From: UBA2965 sp036526135
GTDB lineage: Bacteria > Pseudomonadota > Gammaproteobacteria > Pseudomonadales > Azotimanducaceae
Direction: 5' to 3'
Length of the DNA stretch: 64,000 nt
Assembly: GCA_036526135.1 (NCBI GenBank)
Contig: DATCZA010000018.1
Location: 124,001-188,000, forward strand
Positions 53,728-63,881 of the stretch are shown here, one piece after another. The translations under genes and the position numbers were made by a program. The notes beneath the pieces were generated by a model. That model saw nothing but the letters and a program-made list of their open reading frames with translations, had not been told where the DNA came from and did no database searches. Numbering within the stretch: position 1 is the first letter of the stretch; each line of letters begins with the position of its first letter.

Positions 53728-54195
53728 ATGCCGGACATCACCACCATACTCAGACCGGATTGCACGAGAGCTTCCGTCGAGGCGCCTTCGCGCAAGCGCG
53801 CTTTGGAGGCGGCCGCAGACCTGGTGGCCAAGCATCATCCAGATCTGTCCGCGCGCAAGCTGTTCGACGAGCTCATGGCGCGCGAGCGGCTCGGCAGCAC
53901 GGGGCTCGGCGACGGCGTCGCCATCCCCCACTGCAGGATTCCGTGCGAGCAGATCACCGGCGCCCTGCTCCACCTGCGAGAGGCCGTGGACTACGAGTCC
54001 ATGGACGACGAGCCGGTGGATCTGCTGTTTGTGCTCGCCGTGCCGCCCGAGGAAACGACGGCCCATCTGGACCTGCTGGCCGCCCTGGCGCGGATTTTCG
54101 GCGATCCGGAAAATCGCAGACGCCTGCGCAGCAGCGCAACGGATGAAGCCCTCTATCAGGAACTGGTGGGGCTCTTCAGCAGTCAGGCGGCATGA
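53728..54195 (+). CDS. ptsN: Nitrogen-regulatory PTS component EIIA-Ntr
   Basis: PtsN is the terminal phospho-acceptor of the PTS-Ntr regulatory cascade, controlling potassium and nitrogen responses. The active-site His68 lies in GDGVAIPHCRIP. The 155 residues form the usual EIIA fold, with VDLLFVLAVPPEETTAHLDLLAALARIF. It overlaps rapZ by 4 bases. Confidence 0.97.
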   Translation: MPDITTILRPDCTRASVEAPSRKRALEAAADLVAKHHPDLSARKLFDELMARERLGSTGLGDGVAIPHCRIPCEQITGALLHLREAVDYESMDDEPVDLLFVLAVPPEETTAHLDLLAALARIFGDPENRRRLRSSATDEALYQELVGLFSSQAA

Positions 54196-55046
54196 AGCTC
54201 ATCGTCATCAGCGGTCGGTCCGGGTCGGGCAAGAGCACGGCCCTGCGAGCGCTGGAGGATTCCGGCTACAACTGCATCGACAACTTCCCCGTCGACCTGC
54301 TCCCCCACCTGATCGCGAACGCCACACGGGCCGTCGAGCCGCAGCCGGACCTGGCCGTGTGCATCGATGCCCGCAATCCGGACCTGGAAGCCTTTCCTCA
54401 GATCATCGAGTCGCTGCGCTCCCCCAGCGTGGACTGCGAGGTGATCTTCCTTGACGCCCAGAGCGCGACGCTGGTCAAACGCTTCAGCGAGACCCGCCGG
54501 CGCCACCCGCTGACCGGCACGGGTAAGGACCTCCTCCAGGCCATCGAATCGGAGGATGCGATCCTGCAACCGATTGCCGGCCTGGCGGATCTCAGCATCG
54601 ACACCACCACCATGAGAGGCAGTGCCCTGACCGAGCTCGTGCGCAGCCGCATCGCCCACAAGCGCAGCCACTCGCTCTCTCTTCTGTTCCGATCATTCGG
54701 GTTCAAGTTCGGTGTGCCTGTGGACGCCGACTTCGTCTTCGACATCCGCTGCCTGCCCAATCCCTACTGGGACGAGTCCCTGCGTCCGCTGACCGGCAAG
54801 GACGGGGCGGTGGCGTCGTTTCTGGAAGCGGAAGCGGCCGTTGGCCAGATGTTCTCGGACATCCGGTCGTTCCTGGAACGCTGGATTGCCGCCTTCGAGA
54901 AAGACAACCGGGCGTACATGAACATCGCCCTGGGCTGCACCGGCGGCCAGCACCGCAGCGTGTACATGGCGGAAAAGCTTGCCGCCCACTTCTCGGCCCA
55001 GCGGCCCAACGTGCTGGTCAGGCACCGCGAGCTGGCAGGTTCGTAA
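54192..55046 (+). CDS. rapZ: RNase adapter protein RapZ
   Basis: RapZ binds the GlmZ small RNA and RNase E in enterics, regulating glucosamine-6-phosphate synthesis. The P-loop GRSGSGKST is near residue 8-15. The C-terminal RapZ domain includes FGFKFGVPVDADFVFDIRCLPNPYWDESLRPLTGKD and the basic RNA-binding end CTGGQHRSVYMAEKLAAHF. Length 284 is normal. Confidence 0.98.
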   Translation: MKLIVISGRSGSGKSTALRALEDSGYNCIDNFPVDLLPHLIANATRAVEPQPDLAVCIDARNPDLEAFPQIIESLRSPSVDCEVIFLDAQSATLVKRFSETRRRHPLTGTGKDLLQAIESEDAILQPIAGLADLSIDTTTMRGSALTELVRSRIAHKRSHSLSLLFRSFGFKFGVPVDADFVFDIRCLPNPYWDESLRPLTGKDGAVASFLEAEAAVGQMFSDIRSFLERWIAAFEKDNRAYMNIALGCTGGQHRSVYMAEKLAAHFSAQRPNVLVRHRELAGS

Positions 55047-55053
55047 CCCCGCC

Positions 55054-55323
55054 ATGCGGGAGGGAAGGATCACCATAGTCAACCGTCTCGGGCTGCACGC
55101 CCGGGCCGCGGCCAAGTTCGTCAATCTGGCAAAGACCTTCTCGAGCCAGGTGGAGTTGACGAGGGACGCCGAGCGCGTGGACGGCAAAAGCATCATGAGC
55201 GTCATGCTGCTCGCCGCGCCCATCGGCACCGAGCTGATCCTGCACGTCGTCGGGCCGGACGAGGACGAGGCCTTCGAAGCCCTGGAGCAACTCGTCGACG
55301 ACCGCTTCGGAGAAGCTGAGTGA
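55054..55323 (+). CDS. ptsO: Phosphocarrier protein NPr (HPr-like)
   Basis: NPr carries phosphate from EI-Ntr to PtsN. The 89-residue protein has His15 in NRLGLHARAAAKF and the Ser46-type region GKSIMSVMLLAA. Ala in place of the HPr proline after HAR is common in PtsO. The ATG at 55054 is chosen because it starts the domain, though the frame is open upstream from 54979. EI-Ntr (ptsP) is not in the window. Confidence 0.95.
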   Translation: MREGRITIVNRLGLHARAAAKFVNLAKTFSSQVELTRDAERVDGKSIMSVMLLAAPIGTELILHVVGPDEDEAFEALEQLVDDRFGEAE

Positions 55324-55374
55324 ACGGCCGGCGCATCTGGTAATCTGCGCGCGCCCTCAAGTTTCGGTACCCGC

Positions 55375-56712
55375 GTGGACTTTCAGGAACAGCTAAGCGA
55401 AGTCATCCGCCAATACGGCAGCGGAAGTCTGGACGAGACCAGATTTCTGCTCGAATCCCTGCGCGCGCCGGAAATCGCCAACCTCATGGAGTCCACCCCG
55501 CCCAGAGTCCGCCGGGTCATCTGGGGGCTCCTGGACGAAGAGGACGAGAACCAGGTCATTCAGCATCTCCGCGAGGACGTTCGGGCCGATTTTCTGGAGT
55601 CCATGAACACCGAGCGGCTGGTGGCCGCCGGCGTCGACCTGGAGGTCGACGACTTCGCGGACATCCTCCAGCAGCTGCCGGCAACCCTTTCCGAGCAGGT
55701 CCTGGCATCCCTCGATCAGAGCGACCGGGCCCGGGTGGAGACCGTGCTCTCCTATCCGGAGGACAGTGCCGGCGGCATCATGAACACCGACGCGATCACC
55801 GTGCGGCCACGGCACTCCGTGGAGCTGGTGCTGCGCTACCTGCGCCTGCGAAAGGACCTGCCGGAGGCCACCGACGCGCTCATCGTCGTGAACCAGCGGG
55901 ACGAGTACGTCGGTATGGTGTCGCTGGCCAGCCTGATCACCTCGGACCCCACCGTAACCGTTCGCGAGGTGATGAATACCGAAGCGCGGTCGATCCCCGC
56001 CGACACGCCGGACACCGAGGTTGCGCGCCTGTTCTCCGAGCAGGATCTGATCTCCGCGCCCGTCGTGGATCAGCAAGGGCGCCTGATCGGCCGGATCACC
56101 ATCGACGACGTCGTCGACGTCATCATCGAGGACGCCGATGAAGCGGTGCTCGCCCGGGCCGGTCTGGACCTGGAGGACGACACCTTCGCGCCCATCATGA
56201 AGTCCGTGCGCGGCCGCGCACTGTGGCTCGGCGTCAACCTGCTGACCACCTTCGTGGCCGCGGCGGTCATCAACGTGTTCGAGGAAACCATCGCCAAGGT
56301 GGTGGCGCTGGCCGTGCTGATGCCCATCGTCGCCAGCATGGGTGGCATCGCGGGCACGCAGACGCTGACGCTGGTCATTCGCGGCATTGCCGTGGGGCAG
56401 CTGGGTCGCGCCAACCTGCCCTATCTGCTCAATCGGGAATTTCTGGTCGCCGCGCTGAACGGCTTGATGCTCGCCATCGTGGTAGCCGTTGCCGCCGCTG
56501 TCGCCTTCGGCGACACCGTGCTGGGCCTGGTCATCGCCATCGCCATGCTGATCAACCTGCTGGTCGCCGCCGTGTCGGGAACCCTGTTGCCCAGCATTCT
56601 CAACGCCCTGCGGATCGATCCGGCCATCGCCGGCGGCGTGGTGCTGACCACGATCACCGACGTGACCGGATTTTTCACCTTTCTCGGTCTCGCGACCTGG
56701 GCCTACGCCTGA
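55375..56712 (+). CDS. mgtE: Magnesium transporter MgtE
   Basis: MgtE is a magnesium channel/transporter gated by its cytoplasmic domains. An N-terminal superhelical MgtE_N domain (residues 1-125) is followed by two CBS domains (about 135-255). A connecting helix and five membrane helices come next (about 285-445), with motif PIVASMGGIAGTQTLTLVIRGIA. The start is a GTG. The gene follows ptsO after 51 bases and converges with pmbA. Confidence 0.97.
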   Translation: MDFQEQLSEVIRQYGSGSLDETRFLLESLRAPEIANLMESTPPRVRRVIWGLLDEEDENQVIQHLREDVRADFLESMNTERLVAAGVDLEVDDFADILQQLPATLSEQVLASLDQSDRARVETVLSYPEDSAGGIMNTDAITVRPRHSVELVLRYLRLRKDLPEATDALIVVNQRDEYVGMVSLASLITSDPTVTVREVMNTEARSIPADTPDTEVARLFSEQDLISAPVVDQQGRLIGRITIDDVVDVIIEDADEAVLARAGLDLEDDTFAPIMKSVRGRALWLGVNLLTTFVAAAVINVFEETIAKVVALAVLMPIVASMGGIAGTQTLTLVIRGIAVGQLGRANLPYLLNREFLVAALNGLMLAIVVAVAAAVAFGDTVLGLVIAIAMLINLLVAAVSGTLLPSILNALRIDPAIAGGVVLTTITDVTGFFTFLGLATWAYA

Positions 56713-56729
56713 CCCGGCGACACCCCGGT

Positions 56730-58076
56730 TTACGACCCCGCGACCATCATGGAGCCGACGAGCACGCTGGGCGTGCGCACGTTCCCGCGTTCGTCCACGT
56801 CGTCGCCCAGCGCCTGCACGTCCAGCAGCATGTCCTTGAGGTTGGCGGCAATGGTGACCTCGTGCACCGGATAGGCGATCGCCCCGTTCTCTACCCAGAA
56901 CCCCGCGGCACCCCGCGAGTAGTCACCAGTTACCAGGTTGACGCCCTGACCCATCAGCTCCGTGACCAGGAGCCCGGAGCCCATGGAGCGGTAAAGGTCG
57001 TCCACGGCCAGCGTTCGGCCCCTCAGCAGCAGGTTGAAAACACCCCCGGCGTTGCCCGTCGTGGGCATGCCGAGCTTCCGACCCGAGTAGGTGGACAGGA
57101 CGTAGCTGCGCACGACGCCGTCCTCCACGAAATGCTTCGCCGAGGTGGCCACCCCGTCACCGTCGAAACCCGAGCTGCCGATGCGGCCGGGCAGGTGGGG
57201 TTCCTCGAGGACGCTCAGGTGAGGCGCGGCGACGCCGTGGCCCAGCGAATCGAGGAGAAACGACGCGTTCCGGTAGAGACTCCCACCGCTCAACGCCCCG
57301 ACCAGGTGCCCCACCAGACCGGCCGACATCTGCGCCGAGAAGACGACGGGAAAGCGGCCGGTCAGCGGCTTGCGGGGCGACAGCCGTGCCACCACCCTGC
57401 GGGCGGCTTCGACGCCCACGCTCTCCATGTCCTCCAGCCCCTCCGGATCCCGAGCCAGGCTGTACCAGTAATCACGCTGCATGCCCGATTCATCGGCCGC
57501 AATCAGCACACAGCTGACGCTGTGTCTGGTTCCGAGGTAGCTGCCGATGAACCCGTGACTGTTGCCGTAGACCCGACACGACTGCTGCGTGCTCACCTGC
57601 GCCCCGTCGGAGTTCACGATGCGCTCGTCGCGGCTGAGCCCGGCCGCCTCGCAGGCGATCGCCAGCCGCTCGGCCTCGCCGACATCCAAGCGCCAGGGGT
57701 GATACAGATCCAGCTCCGGCAGCGCATCCGGCATCAAACCGGCGTCCGCCAGGCCGTTGCAGGGGTCTTCCTCGGTGTGGCGGGCAATGTCCCGGGCCGC
57801 GCGCACGGTGTCCTCGATGGCCGTCAGGCTGCTGTCCGACGTGCTCGCCGAGCCCTTGCGCAAACCGTAGTAGACGGTGATTCCAAATCCCCGGTCCTGG
57901 TTGAACTCGACGGTTTCCAGCTCACCTTTGCGCACCGAAACGGAAAGGCCGGCGTCCTCGTTCACGGACACCTCGGCGGCGTCCGCGCCCTGGCGACGGG
58001 CTTCGTCCAGTATGTCGCCGACCAGGGACGAAAGCCCCGCCTCGCTGTCTTGCAGGTCAATCAACTCGTTCGGCAT
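56730..58076 (-). CDS. pmbA: Metalloprotease subunit PmbA (TldE)
   Basis: PmbA (TldE) pairs with TldD to form a protease that matures microcin B17, cleaves CcdA and degrades small unstructured proteins. The 448 residues lack the HExxxH motif of TldD, as expected for this subunit. They contain ADAAEVSVNEDAGLSVSVRKGELETVEF and STYSGRKLGMPTTGNAGGVFNLLL. It diverges from yjgA with only 41 bases between starts. Confidence 0.96.
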   Translation of the reverse strand: MPNELIDLQDSEAGLSSLVGDILDEARRQGADAAEVSVNEDAGLSVSVRKGELETVEFNQDRGFGITVYYGLRKGSASTSDSSLTAIEDTVRAARDIARHTEEDPCNGLADAGLMPDALPELDLYHPWRLDVGEAERLAIACEAAGLSRDERIVNSDGAQVSTQQSCRVYGNSHGFIGSYLGTRHSVSCVLIAADESGMQRDYWYSLARDPEGLEDMESVGVEAARRVVARLSPRKPLTGRFPVVFSAQMSAGLVGHLVGALSGGSLYRNASFLLDSLGHGVAAPHLSVLEEPHLPGRIGSSGFDGDGVATSAKHFVEDGVVRSYVLSTYSGRKLGMPTTGNAGGVFNLLLRGRTLAVDDLYRSMGSGLLVTELMGQGVNLVTGDYSRGAAGFWVENGAIAYPVHEVTIAANLKDMLLDVQALGDDVDERGNVRTPSVLVGSMMVAGS

Positions 58077-58117
58077 GGAGTCCTCACATTTGCCTCTGCT
58101 TCGGGTACGCTCGACCG

Positions 58118-58603
58118 ATGACCGAGCCTCCCATCAGCAAATCCGAACGCAAACGCGCCGCAGCGCGCCTGCAGGAGATCGGCCGGGCACTGGCCGAGCT
58201 GCGTCCCGCCAGGCTGGACGAGATCCCCTTGCCGGAAACGCTCGAGCGCGCCATCTACGACTACCGGCGATTTGCCTCCCGGGAGGCCAAAAGACGCCAG
58301 CTCCAGCGCATCGGCAAGCTCATGCGTGAGATCGACACCGCCCCGATCGAGGCGGCCCTGGAGCGTCTCGAGGGGCGCTCGGCCAGCGCCAGGTACGAGC
58401 AGCACCAGCTGGAACGGTGGCGCGACCGGCTGATCGAGGATCCCGCCGCGCTCACCGACTACCTCGCCGAACATCCGCACTCCGAGCGCCAGACGCTGCG
58501 GCACCTGATCGAGCGGGCCCGCACGGCAGGCAACGAGCAGCAGCAGAAGACGGCATCCCGAGCCCTGTTCCGCTTTCTGCGGGAAGACGTGCCCACCGGA
58601 TAG
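58118..58603 (+). CDS. darP: Ribosome-associated protein DarP (YjgA)
   Basis: DarP (YjgA) associates with late 50S precursors and aids peptidyl-transferase centre maturation. The 161 residues are highly helical and basic, with SKSERKRAAARLQEIGRALAELRPARLDEIPLPE and DYRRFASREAKRRQLQRIGKLMR. It lies opposite and beside pmbA, as in E. coli. Confidence 0.96.
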   Translation: MTEPPISKSERKRAAARLQEIGRALAELRPARLDEIPLPETLERAIYDYRRFASREAKRRQLQRIGKLMREIDTAPIEAALERLEGRSASARYEQHQLERWRDRLIEDPAALTDYLAEHPHSERQTLRHLIERARTAGNEQQQKTASRALFRFLREDVPTG

Positions 58604-58649
58604 GCACGCTCGGCGGGCGACGCGCGCGCGGCCCCAATCGCCATTGCGT

Positions 58650-60092
58650 TCACGCGCTCGTTCCGCCGACGGTGACCTCGTCGATCTTCAACGTGGGCTG
58701 GCCCACGCCTACCGGAACCGACTGCCCGTCCTTGCCGCAAACGCCGATGCCGCGATCGAGCTCGAGGTCGTTACCAACCATGGATATCCTGGTCATGACC
58801 TCGGGCCCGTTGCCGATGAGGGTGGCACCACGGACAGGATGGGTCACGCGACCCTTCTCGATGAGATAGGCCTCGGTGGCTGAGAAAACGAACCTGCCCG
58901 AGGTGATGTCCACCTGACCGCCGCCAAAGTTGACGGCATAGATGCCGCGGTCGACGCTCGCGATGATCTCCTCGGGATCGTGCTCCCCGGCCTTCATGAA
59001 GGTATTGGTCATCCGCGGCATGGGCAGGTGCGCAAAAGACTGGCGGCGCCCGTTACCCGTGCTCGATGTCTTCATCAGCCTGGCATTGAGCTTGTCCTGC
59101 ATGTAGCCCCGCAGCACGCCGTTCTCGATGAGCACCGTTTCCTGGCTGGGCGAGCCCTCGTCGTCTACGGTCAGCGACCCACGGCGCCCGTCGAGGGTTC
59201 CGTCGTCCACCACCGTGCACAGCTCGCTCGCGACTTTCTCGCCAACGCGGTTGGCAAACGCCGAGCTGCCCTTGCGGTTGAAATCCCCTTCCAGACCGTG
59301 CCCCACCGCCTCGTGCAGCAGCACCCCGGGCCAGCCGTGGCCGAGCACGACCTGCATGGGTCCTGCCGGCGCGTCGACGGCTTCCAGATTCACCAGCGCC
59401 GTACGCACCGCCTCCCGGGCCAGGCCGTCCGTGAATTCAGAATCGCTGACCAGGCCGAGGTCCCCGCGGCCTCCGGCTCCGGCGGAGCCCCGCTCCCGAC
59501 GGCCGTCCTGCTCGACGATCACCGAGACGTCCAAGCGCACCAGCGGCCTGACATCGGCACAGAGCGTGCCGTCGGAGGCCATCACCAGGATCGACTCATG
59601 GCTCGCCGAGAGACGAACATTCACCTCTTTGACGCGCGGGTCTGCCTGCCGGGCCGCCTCGTCGACGCGCCGCAGCAGCGCGACCTTCTCGGAGCCATCC
59701 AGCGTCGAGATGGGATCGACGCTGGGATAGCGGGCGGGCACGCGCGGTACCTGCCAGGCGGGCACGCTCCGGTCTTCTCCGTGGCGGGCAATGGATCGCG
59801 CAGCTTCCGTTGCGCTCGTCAGCGCGGGCAGAATGATGTCTTCGGCGTAAGCAAAACCCGTCTTCTCGCCGCTGATGGCGCGCACGCCCACGCCACGGTC
59901 GACGCTGAAACTCCCGTCTTTGACGATACCGTCTTCCAGCGCCCAGGACTCGGAGCGCTGATGCTGAAAGAACAGCTCGCCCACATCGATGGAGCGGCTG
60001 CTGAGCCGGCCCATCAACCTGTCGAGGTCTGACTGTTCCAGGCCCGCCGGCGCCCAGAGCTGGCCTTGAGCCTCTTCGAGCAGATCAGTCAC
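58650..60092 (-). CDS. tldD: Metalloprotease subunit TldD
   Basis: TldD is the catalytic subunit of TldD/TldE. The zinc motif LLHEAVGHGLEGDFNRKG contains HExxxH, and the C-terminal part carries YAVNFGGGQVDITSGRFVFSATEAYLI, typical of the family. The start is a GTG 9 bases after the yhdP stop. The 480 residues are normal. In Pseudomonas a nitrilase gene separates tldD and yhdP; it is absent here. Confidence 0.97.
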   Translation of the reverse strand: MTDLLEEAQGQLWAPAGLEQSDLDRLMGRLSSRSIDVGELFFQHQRSESWALEDGIVKDGSFSVDRGVGVRAISGEKTGFAYAEDIILPALTSATEAARSIARHGEDRSVPAWQVPRVPARYPSVDPISTLDGSEKVALLRRVDEAARQADPRVKEVNVRLSASHESILVMASDGTLCADVRPLVRLDVSVIVEQDGRRERGSAGAGGRGDLGLVSDSEFTDGLAREAVRTALVNLEAVDAPAGPMQVVLGHGWPGVLLHEAVGHGLEGDFNRKGSSAFANRVGEKVASELCTVVDDGTLDGRRGSLTVDDEGSPSQETVLIENGVLRGYMQDKLNARLMKTSSTGNGRRQSFAHLPMPRMTNTFMKAGEHDPEEIIASVDRGIYAVNFGGGQVDITSGRFVFSATEAYLIEKGRVTHPVRGATLIGNGPEVMTRISMVGNDLELDRGIGVCGKDGQSVPVGVGQPTLKIDEVTVGGTSA

Positions 60093-60101
60093 GACGCCGC
60101 A

Positions 60102-63100
60102 TTACTCCTGTGGTTCCAGTTCCGTGAAAGTGTCCTCGTCGCCGGCGCCTGCCAGCGACTCCAGTTCGGCCTCGACCATCTCGCTTTCGAAAACGCTGAC
60201 GAGATTGACCTGGGGCTCGTCCAGCGTACCACCGATCTCGTACTTGGCACTGCTGAACTGCTCCAGGGGTTTGCGCAGCACCCTTTCGCCAACCAGTATG
60301 CCCGCTCCGGCCAGCGGGTTGGCGAGAGCGATGTAGGCCGCGTACCACGGCAGGCTCTTGCTGACCGGAAGCGTCACGATCATCTCGTTGTCCAGCTCTC
60401 CGGTGACGAGATCCACGTTCCCCGCAACCTCGAACTCGGATCCAGAGCCCTTCACCTTGAGGGGCTCGACGAATGCCAGGTGGCCGCGATCGAAACTGAC
60501 GGTGGCCTTGAGCTTGTCAAAGCTCAGGCCCTTGCCGGTGAGGTCCGAGAAGTCGCCGCGCATGCGCTTGGCGATGGTGTCGAAGTTGATGAGGCTGAAC
60601 ATGCGCACCGCGCCGCCCCCCGACTCGACGTCGACGAAGCTGCCGGTCTCGGCCCGAACCGAGGCGGTTCCGACCAGCAGGTCGAGATCCACGTTGGCCG
60701 GCGAGCCGGCCCAGCTGAGCTCGCCCGTCATCCCGGCGGATTCGGTTTCCATGCTGGGCGCAAAGCCCCACTGGGGCAGCACGTCGAAGAGGTTCTCGGC
60801 AGCAAGCTCGCCCTTGAACCGGGACTCGCCGTCGACCGTGGACCAGTACACGCCCTCCGGAGAGGACACCGTGACGCCCCGCACGACGGCCTCGAGATCG
60901 GCAAGCCGGACGCCGTCCGGTTCGGGGTGAACGTTGAATTTCCAGCGGCCGTAATCCGCTTCGCCCACCCGGAACTCGCCGACTTCGACCACCGCCTCCG
61001 GAAGCTCCGGGGCCATCTGCGGGCTGAGCGGATCCCCCTCGCCGTCACCGGCGGGCAGGACCACCCGGTCTAAGCCAAGCACGAGCGGCGCGTCGCCGTC
61101 CATCGACACGCGACCGACCACGGCTTCGCTGTCGATCGTGATGGCGAAACCTTCCGCGGTGATGTCGCCGTCGAGCACGGCATCGAAGATGACGAACTCG
61201 TCGAGCCTGATCTGGCCCACCCGAAGGCCGCTCAGCTTGAGCGGCATGAAACCCGATCCGCCAACCTCCTCGTCAGGGACCACTTCTTCGAGCGCGAAAC
61301 CCTCGAGATCCCCGGTGAGCAGCAGATAGTCGGCTCGGCCATCCAGAACCGGCGGCGGCTGACCAAAGCCCACCGCGCCGCGCTCAGGCGCGTCCGCGAC
61401 GTGCAGCCAACCCTGGGCGGTACCGTGGCGGAAGCTGATGATCTGCCGCTCGTCCAGAAACTGCACGGCAACTTCAACCGGTCGGGCGACCTCCGCGGGC
61501 TTGCGCAGATCGGCCGGAAGATCCAGCGCCATGCCCTGAAGATCGGAGACGACCTCCAGCCGGGTGACGTGATCCGGATCCACGCCCACGTGCAGCGAGG
61601 CCAGGAAGTCGGCGCTGCCGGTCACCACGCCAGGATCTTCCATGTCGAGGACGGCCAGCACGTCCTCGTGGGTGGCTCGCCCAGCGAAGCTGAGGATCAT
61701 CTCCTGCGAATTGCTGTCGGCATCGATGAGAACGTCGTTGCCGAACAGGGTACCGCTGATCCGGGAGGACCTGAGCCCGTTCGGATACCGGTACCGCAGA
61801 TCTCCCTCCAGATCCCCCAGGGCCAGACGGAAATCGGGCATCCGGAGCCCGGCGTCCAACATTCTGACGTTGACGTCCACCTGCAGCTGCTCGGAGGCGT
61901 CCACGTCCTCAGGGAGCTTGATGGGAATGTGCAGGTTGCCGAGCACCTCGAGCCGGCCATCCCCGACCCACTCCGGCGCCACAAATCCCATGGACTCCGC
62001 AAGGGGCGTGGTTCGCACGAAGTCCAGCGCCAGGTCGGTCTCCATTCGAGATACGAGCTCCACGTCCGCGTAGGAGGCGTTGTTGCGCAGCACGACCTGG
62101 GAGCCGCCCAGCCGGACGCCTTCGCTTGCGCCCTTGTCGACGGTGACACGCACCATCGGACCGGCGACCACGACGTCGGCGTCGAGCTCGTGGACGTCCG
62201 GCCAGTCTGGCGCGTAGGCAATGCGGCCATCGCTGATGCGGGCTGACAGCTCGATCCGGCGGGCCAGCTCGTTCACCTTGAGGTGCTGCTGGCCGTGATA
62301 GCCGAACCGAATGCGCGTCAGCAGGCCGGCTTTCAGCCCGCCACGCAGCCAGTCCTCGAGACCCTCGTCGATGGTGTACGGCACGAACGTGAACGCCTGA
62401 TCGGTGTCCAGAGCGTCCACGCCGATGAGAAGAGAAAGCCGCTCCTCGTAGCGCTCGCCGGGCGGCCGCGTGAGGGCAAAGCTGCCCGCCGCCCTGCTGA
62501 ACAGGGTCTCGGCCCGCAGGTTGACGCCTCGAAGGCCGAGATAACCGTTGCCGAACCAGGCCTGAAACGCTCCCTGCAGGTAGGGCATCTGCCAGGTATC
62601 CGTGAAGGTCTGGGGAAACTTGAGGAGCACGTCCTCGCTCTTCAGCTTCAGCTCCAGCCCCCGGGCGTGGCCCAAAAGCTCTCCCGCCGCCCCGCGAACG
62701 AACGGGGCACCGCGGTAGCCGTCAACGTCCAGGCCGGCCAGCGTGGCGGCAAACCCGCTCTCTCCCGTGGGCAGTCGATAGTAACCTCGGACGTTGAGCG
62801 CTTCGGCCTGCAGCTTGAGAGCGCTCAACCAGCGGCGCGCGCGCTCCGAACCCCTGAGCGCTCGCTCGAGAAACTCGGATACGCCACCCATGTCCACCCG
62901 TTGAGCCCAGAACTGAACCACTTCCGCATCTTTGCGGACGTGCACGGCGGGCATGCGCAATGCCCGCTGCGTGCGCACCTGCTCCTCGGAATCGTCCAGA
63001 TGGGCAACCAGCCCAAAGGCCAGGTCGTGCACCACGGCGTCGTGAACGTCTTCGAAGCCTCTGACGTCCGCGCGTACGAGCCCGGCCAACTCGACACCCC

Positions 63101-63881
63101 CGGGCAGCCGCAGTCCTCGCGCGTGGGCGTGCAGCCGCCCGCCGGATTCGTCACCGCGCAGGTGCCAGTCGATTCCGATACTCATCAACTCCAGAGGGCT
63201 GTCCAGCACGGCAGCCGGAATGACAAAGCCGCCACCGTCCAACGAAAGCTGAATTCGCTCGTCCCAGAACGGCCAGCGGCCGTCGCGGGCCTGGTACTCC
63301 AGGTGGAGCCCGCAGTCCGCGGCGCAGTCGGCGTCCTGGTTGTCGAGATGCAGTCGATGGCGATGCAGGCCACCGCGGTTCGTGGCCAGGTAGTCCACCT
63401 GCACCGACTGTGCCTCTTCCTCACCGGCAAGGCCAAAAGCGATGACGCCGGAGAAGCGCAGCTCGTCGGCGTGATAGACGATGCCGCTCGCGTCGAACTC
63501 GCCATCCCCCGATGTCCCCGCCAGGCGCCATTTCCCGGCCGGCGTCTTCTCGAGCCGCACGGCACCATCCCCGACGAGCACCCGCCGCGCCACGAAGCGG
63601 TTGCGGACCAGGCTTTCCAACCAGTCGAGCTCCACGACGACTTCCCGGAGATGACCGGCGGGGAGGTCCACGCGCGCCGCTCGAACCACCGGATTGAGGT
63701 AGCGCCACGAACCTTCCAGACCCGAGACGCGAACGCGCTGGCCGGACAACCACTGGTTCGCGACCAGTTCGAGATCCGGCAGGAACATGAACCCCAACCG
63801 CCCGGTGCCCTGCATCAGCGCGACGAAGAGCATCGTCAGCGTGACCACGACCAGGAACGGCCTGAGTACGATTCGGTGCAA
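60102..63881 (-). CDS. yhdP: AsmA-like protein YhdP
   Basis: YhdP is a large inner-membrane-anchored bridge-like protein implicated in phospholipid transport to the outer membrane. One N-terminal membrane segment (about residues 9-30) is followed by about 1,200 residues of repeated beta-rich segments and a C-terminal AsmA-like part (ELSWAGSPANVDLDLLVGTASVRAETGSF). Length 1,259 fits the family. The start is a TTG with AGGA 9 bases upstream. It is the first gene of yhdP-tldD on this strand. Confidence 0.95.
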   Translation of the reverse strand: MHRIVLRPFLVVVTLTMLFVALMQGTGRLGFMFLPDLELVANQWLSGQRVRVSGLEGSWRYLNPVVRAARVDLPAGHLREVVVELDWLESLVRNRFVARRVLVGDGAVRLEKTPAGKWRLAGTSGDGEFDASGIVYHADELRFSGVIAFGLAGEEEAQSVQVDYLATNRGGLHRHRLHLDNQDADCAADCGLHLEYQARDGRWPFWDERIQLSLDGGGFVIPAAVLDSPLELMSIGIDWHLRGDESGGRLHAHARGLRLPGGVELAGLVRADVRGFEDVHDAVVHDLAFGLVAHLDDSEEQVRTQRALRMPAVHVRKDAEVVQFWAQRVDMGGVSEFLERALRGSERARRWLSALKLQAEALNVRGYYRLPTGESGFAATLAGLDVDGYRGAPFVRGAAGELLGHARGLELKLKSEDVLLKFPQTFTDTWQMPYLQGAFQAWFGNGYLGLRGVNLRAETLFSRAAGSFALTRPPGERYEERLSLLIGVDALDTDQAFTFVPYTIDEGLEDWLRGGLKAGLLTRIRFGYHGQQHLKVNELARRIELSARISDGRIAYAPDWPDVHELDADVVVAGPMVRVTVDKGASEGVRLGGSQVVLRNNASYADVELVSRMETDLALDFVRTTPLAESMGFVAPEWVGDGRLEVLGNLHIPIKLPEDVDASEQLQVDVNVRMLDAGLRMPDFRLALGDLEGDLRYRYPNGLRSSRISGTLFGNDVLIDADSNSQEMILSFAGRATHEDVLAVLDMEDPGVVTGSADFLASLHVGVDPDHVTRLEVVSDLQGMALDLPADLRKPAEVARPVEVAVQFLDERQIISFRHGTAQGWLHVADAPERGAVGFGQPPPVLDGRADYLLLTGDLEGFALEEVVPDEEVGGSGFMPLKLSGLRVGQIRLDEFVIFDAVLDGDITAEGFAITIDSEAVVGRVSMDGDAPLVLGLDRVVLPAGDGEGDPLSPQMAPELPEAVVEVGEFRVGEADYGRWKFNVHPEPDGVRLADLEAVVRGVTVSSPEGVYWSTVDGESRFKGELAAENLFDVLPQWGFAPSMETESAGMTGELSWAGSPANVDLDLLVGTASVRAETGSFVDVESGGGAVRMFSLINFDTIAKRMRGDFSDLTGKGLSFDKLKATVSFDRGHLAFVEPLKVKGSGSEFEVAGNVDLVTGELDNEMIVTLPVSKSLPWYAAYIALANPLAGAGILVGERVLRKPLEQFSSAKYEIGGTLDEPQVNLVSVFESEMVEAELESLAGAGDEDTFTELEPQE

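Noticed and set aside
56223..58121. Plus-strand open frame of 632 codons across mgtE and pmbA
   Set aside because: It combines an off-frame part of mgtE and the antisense strand of pmbA, both well supported in their own frames.
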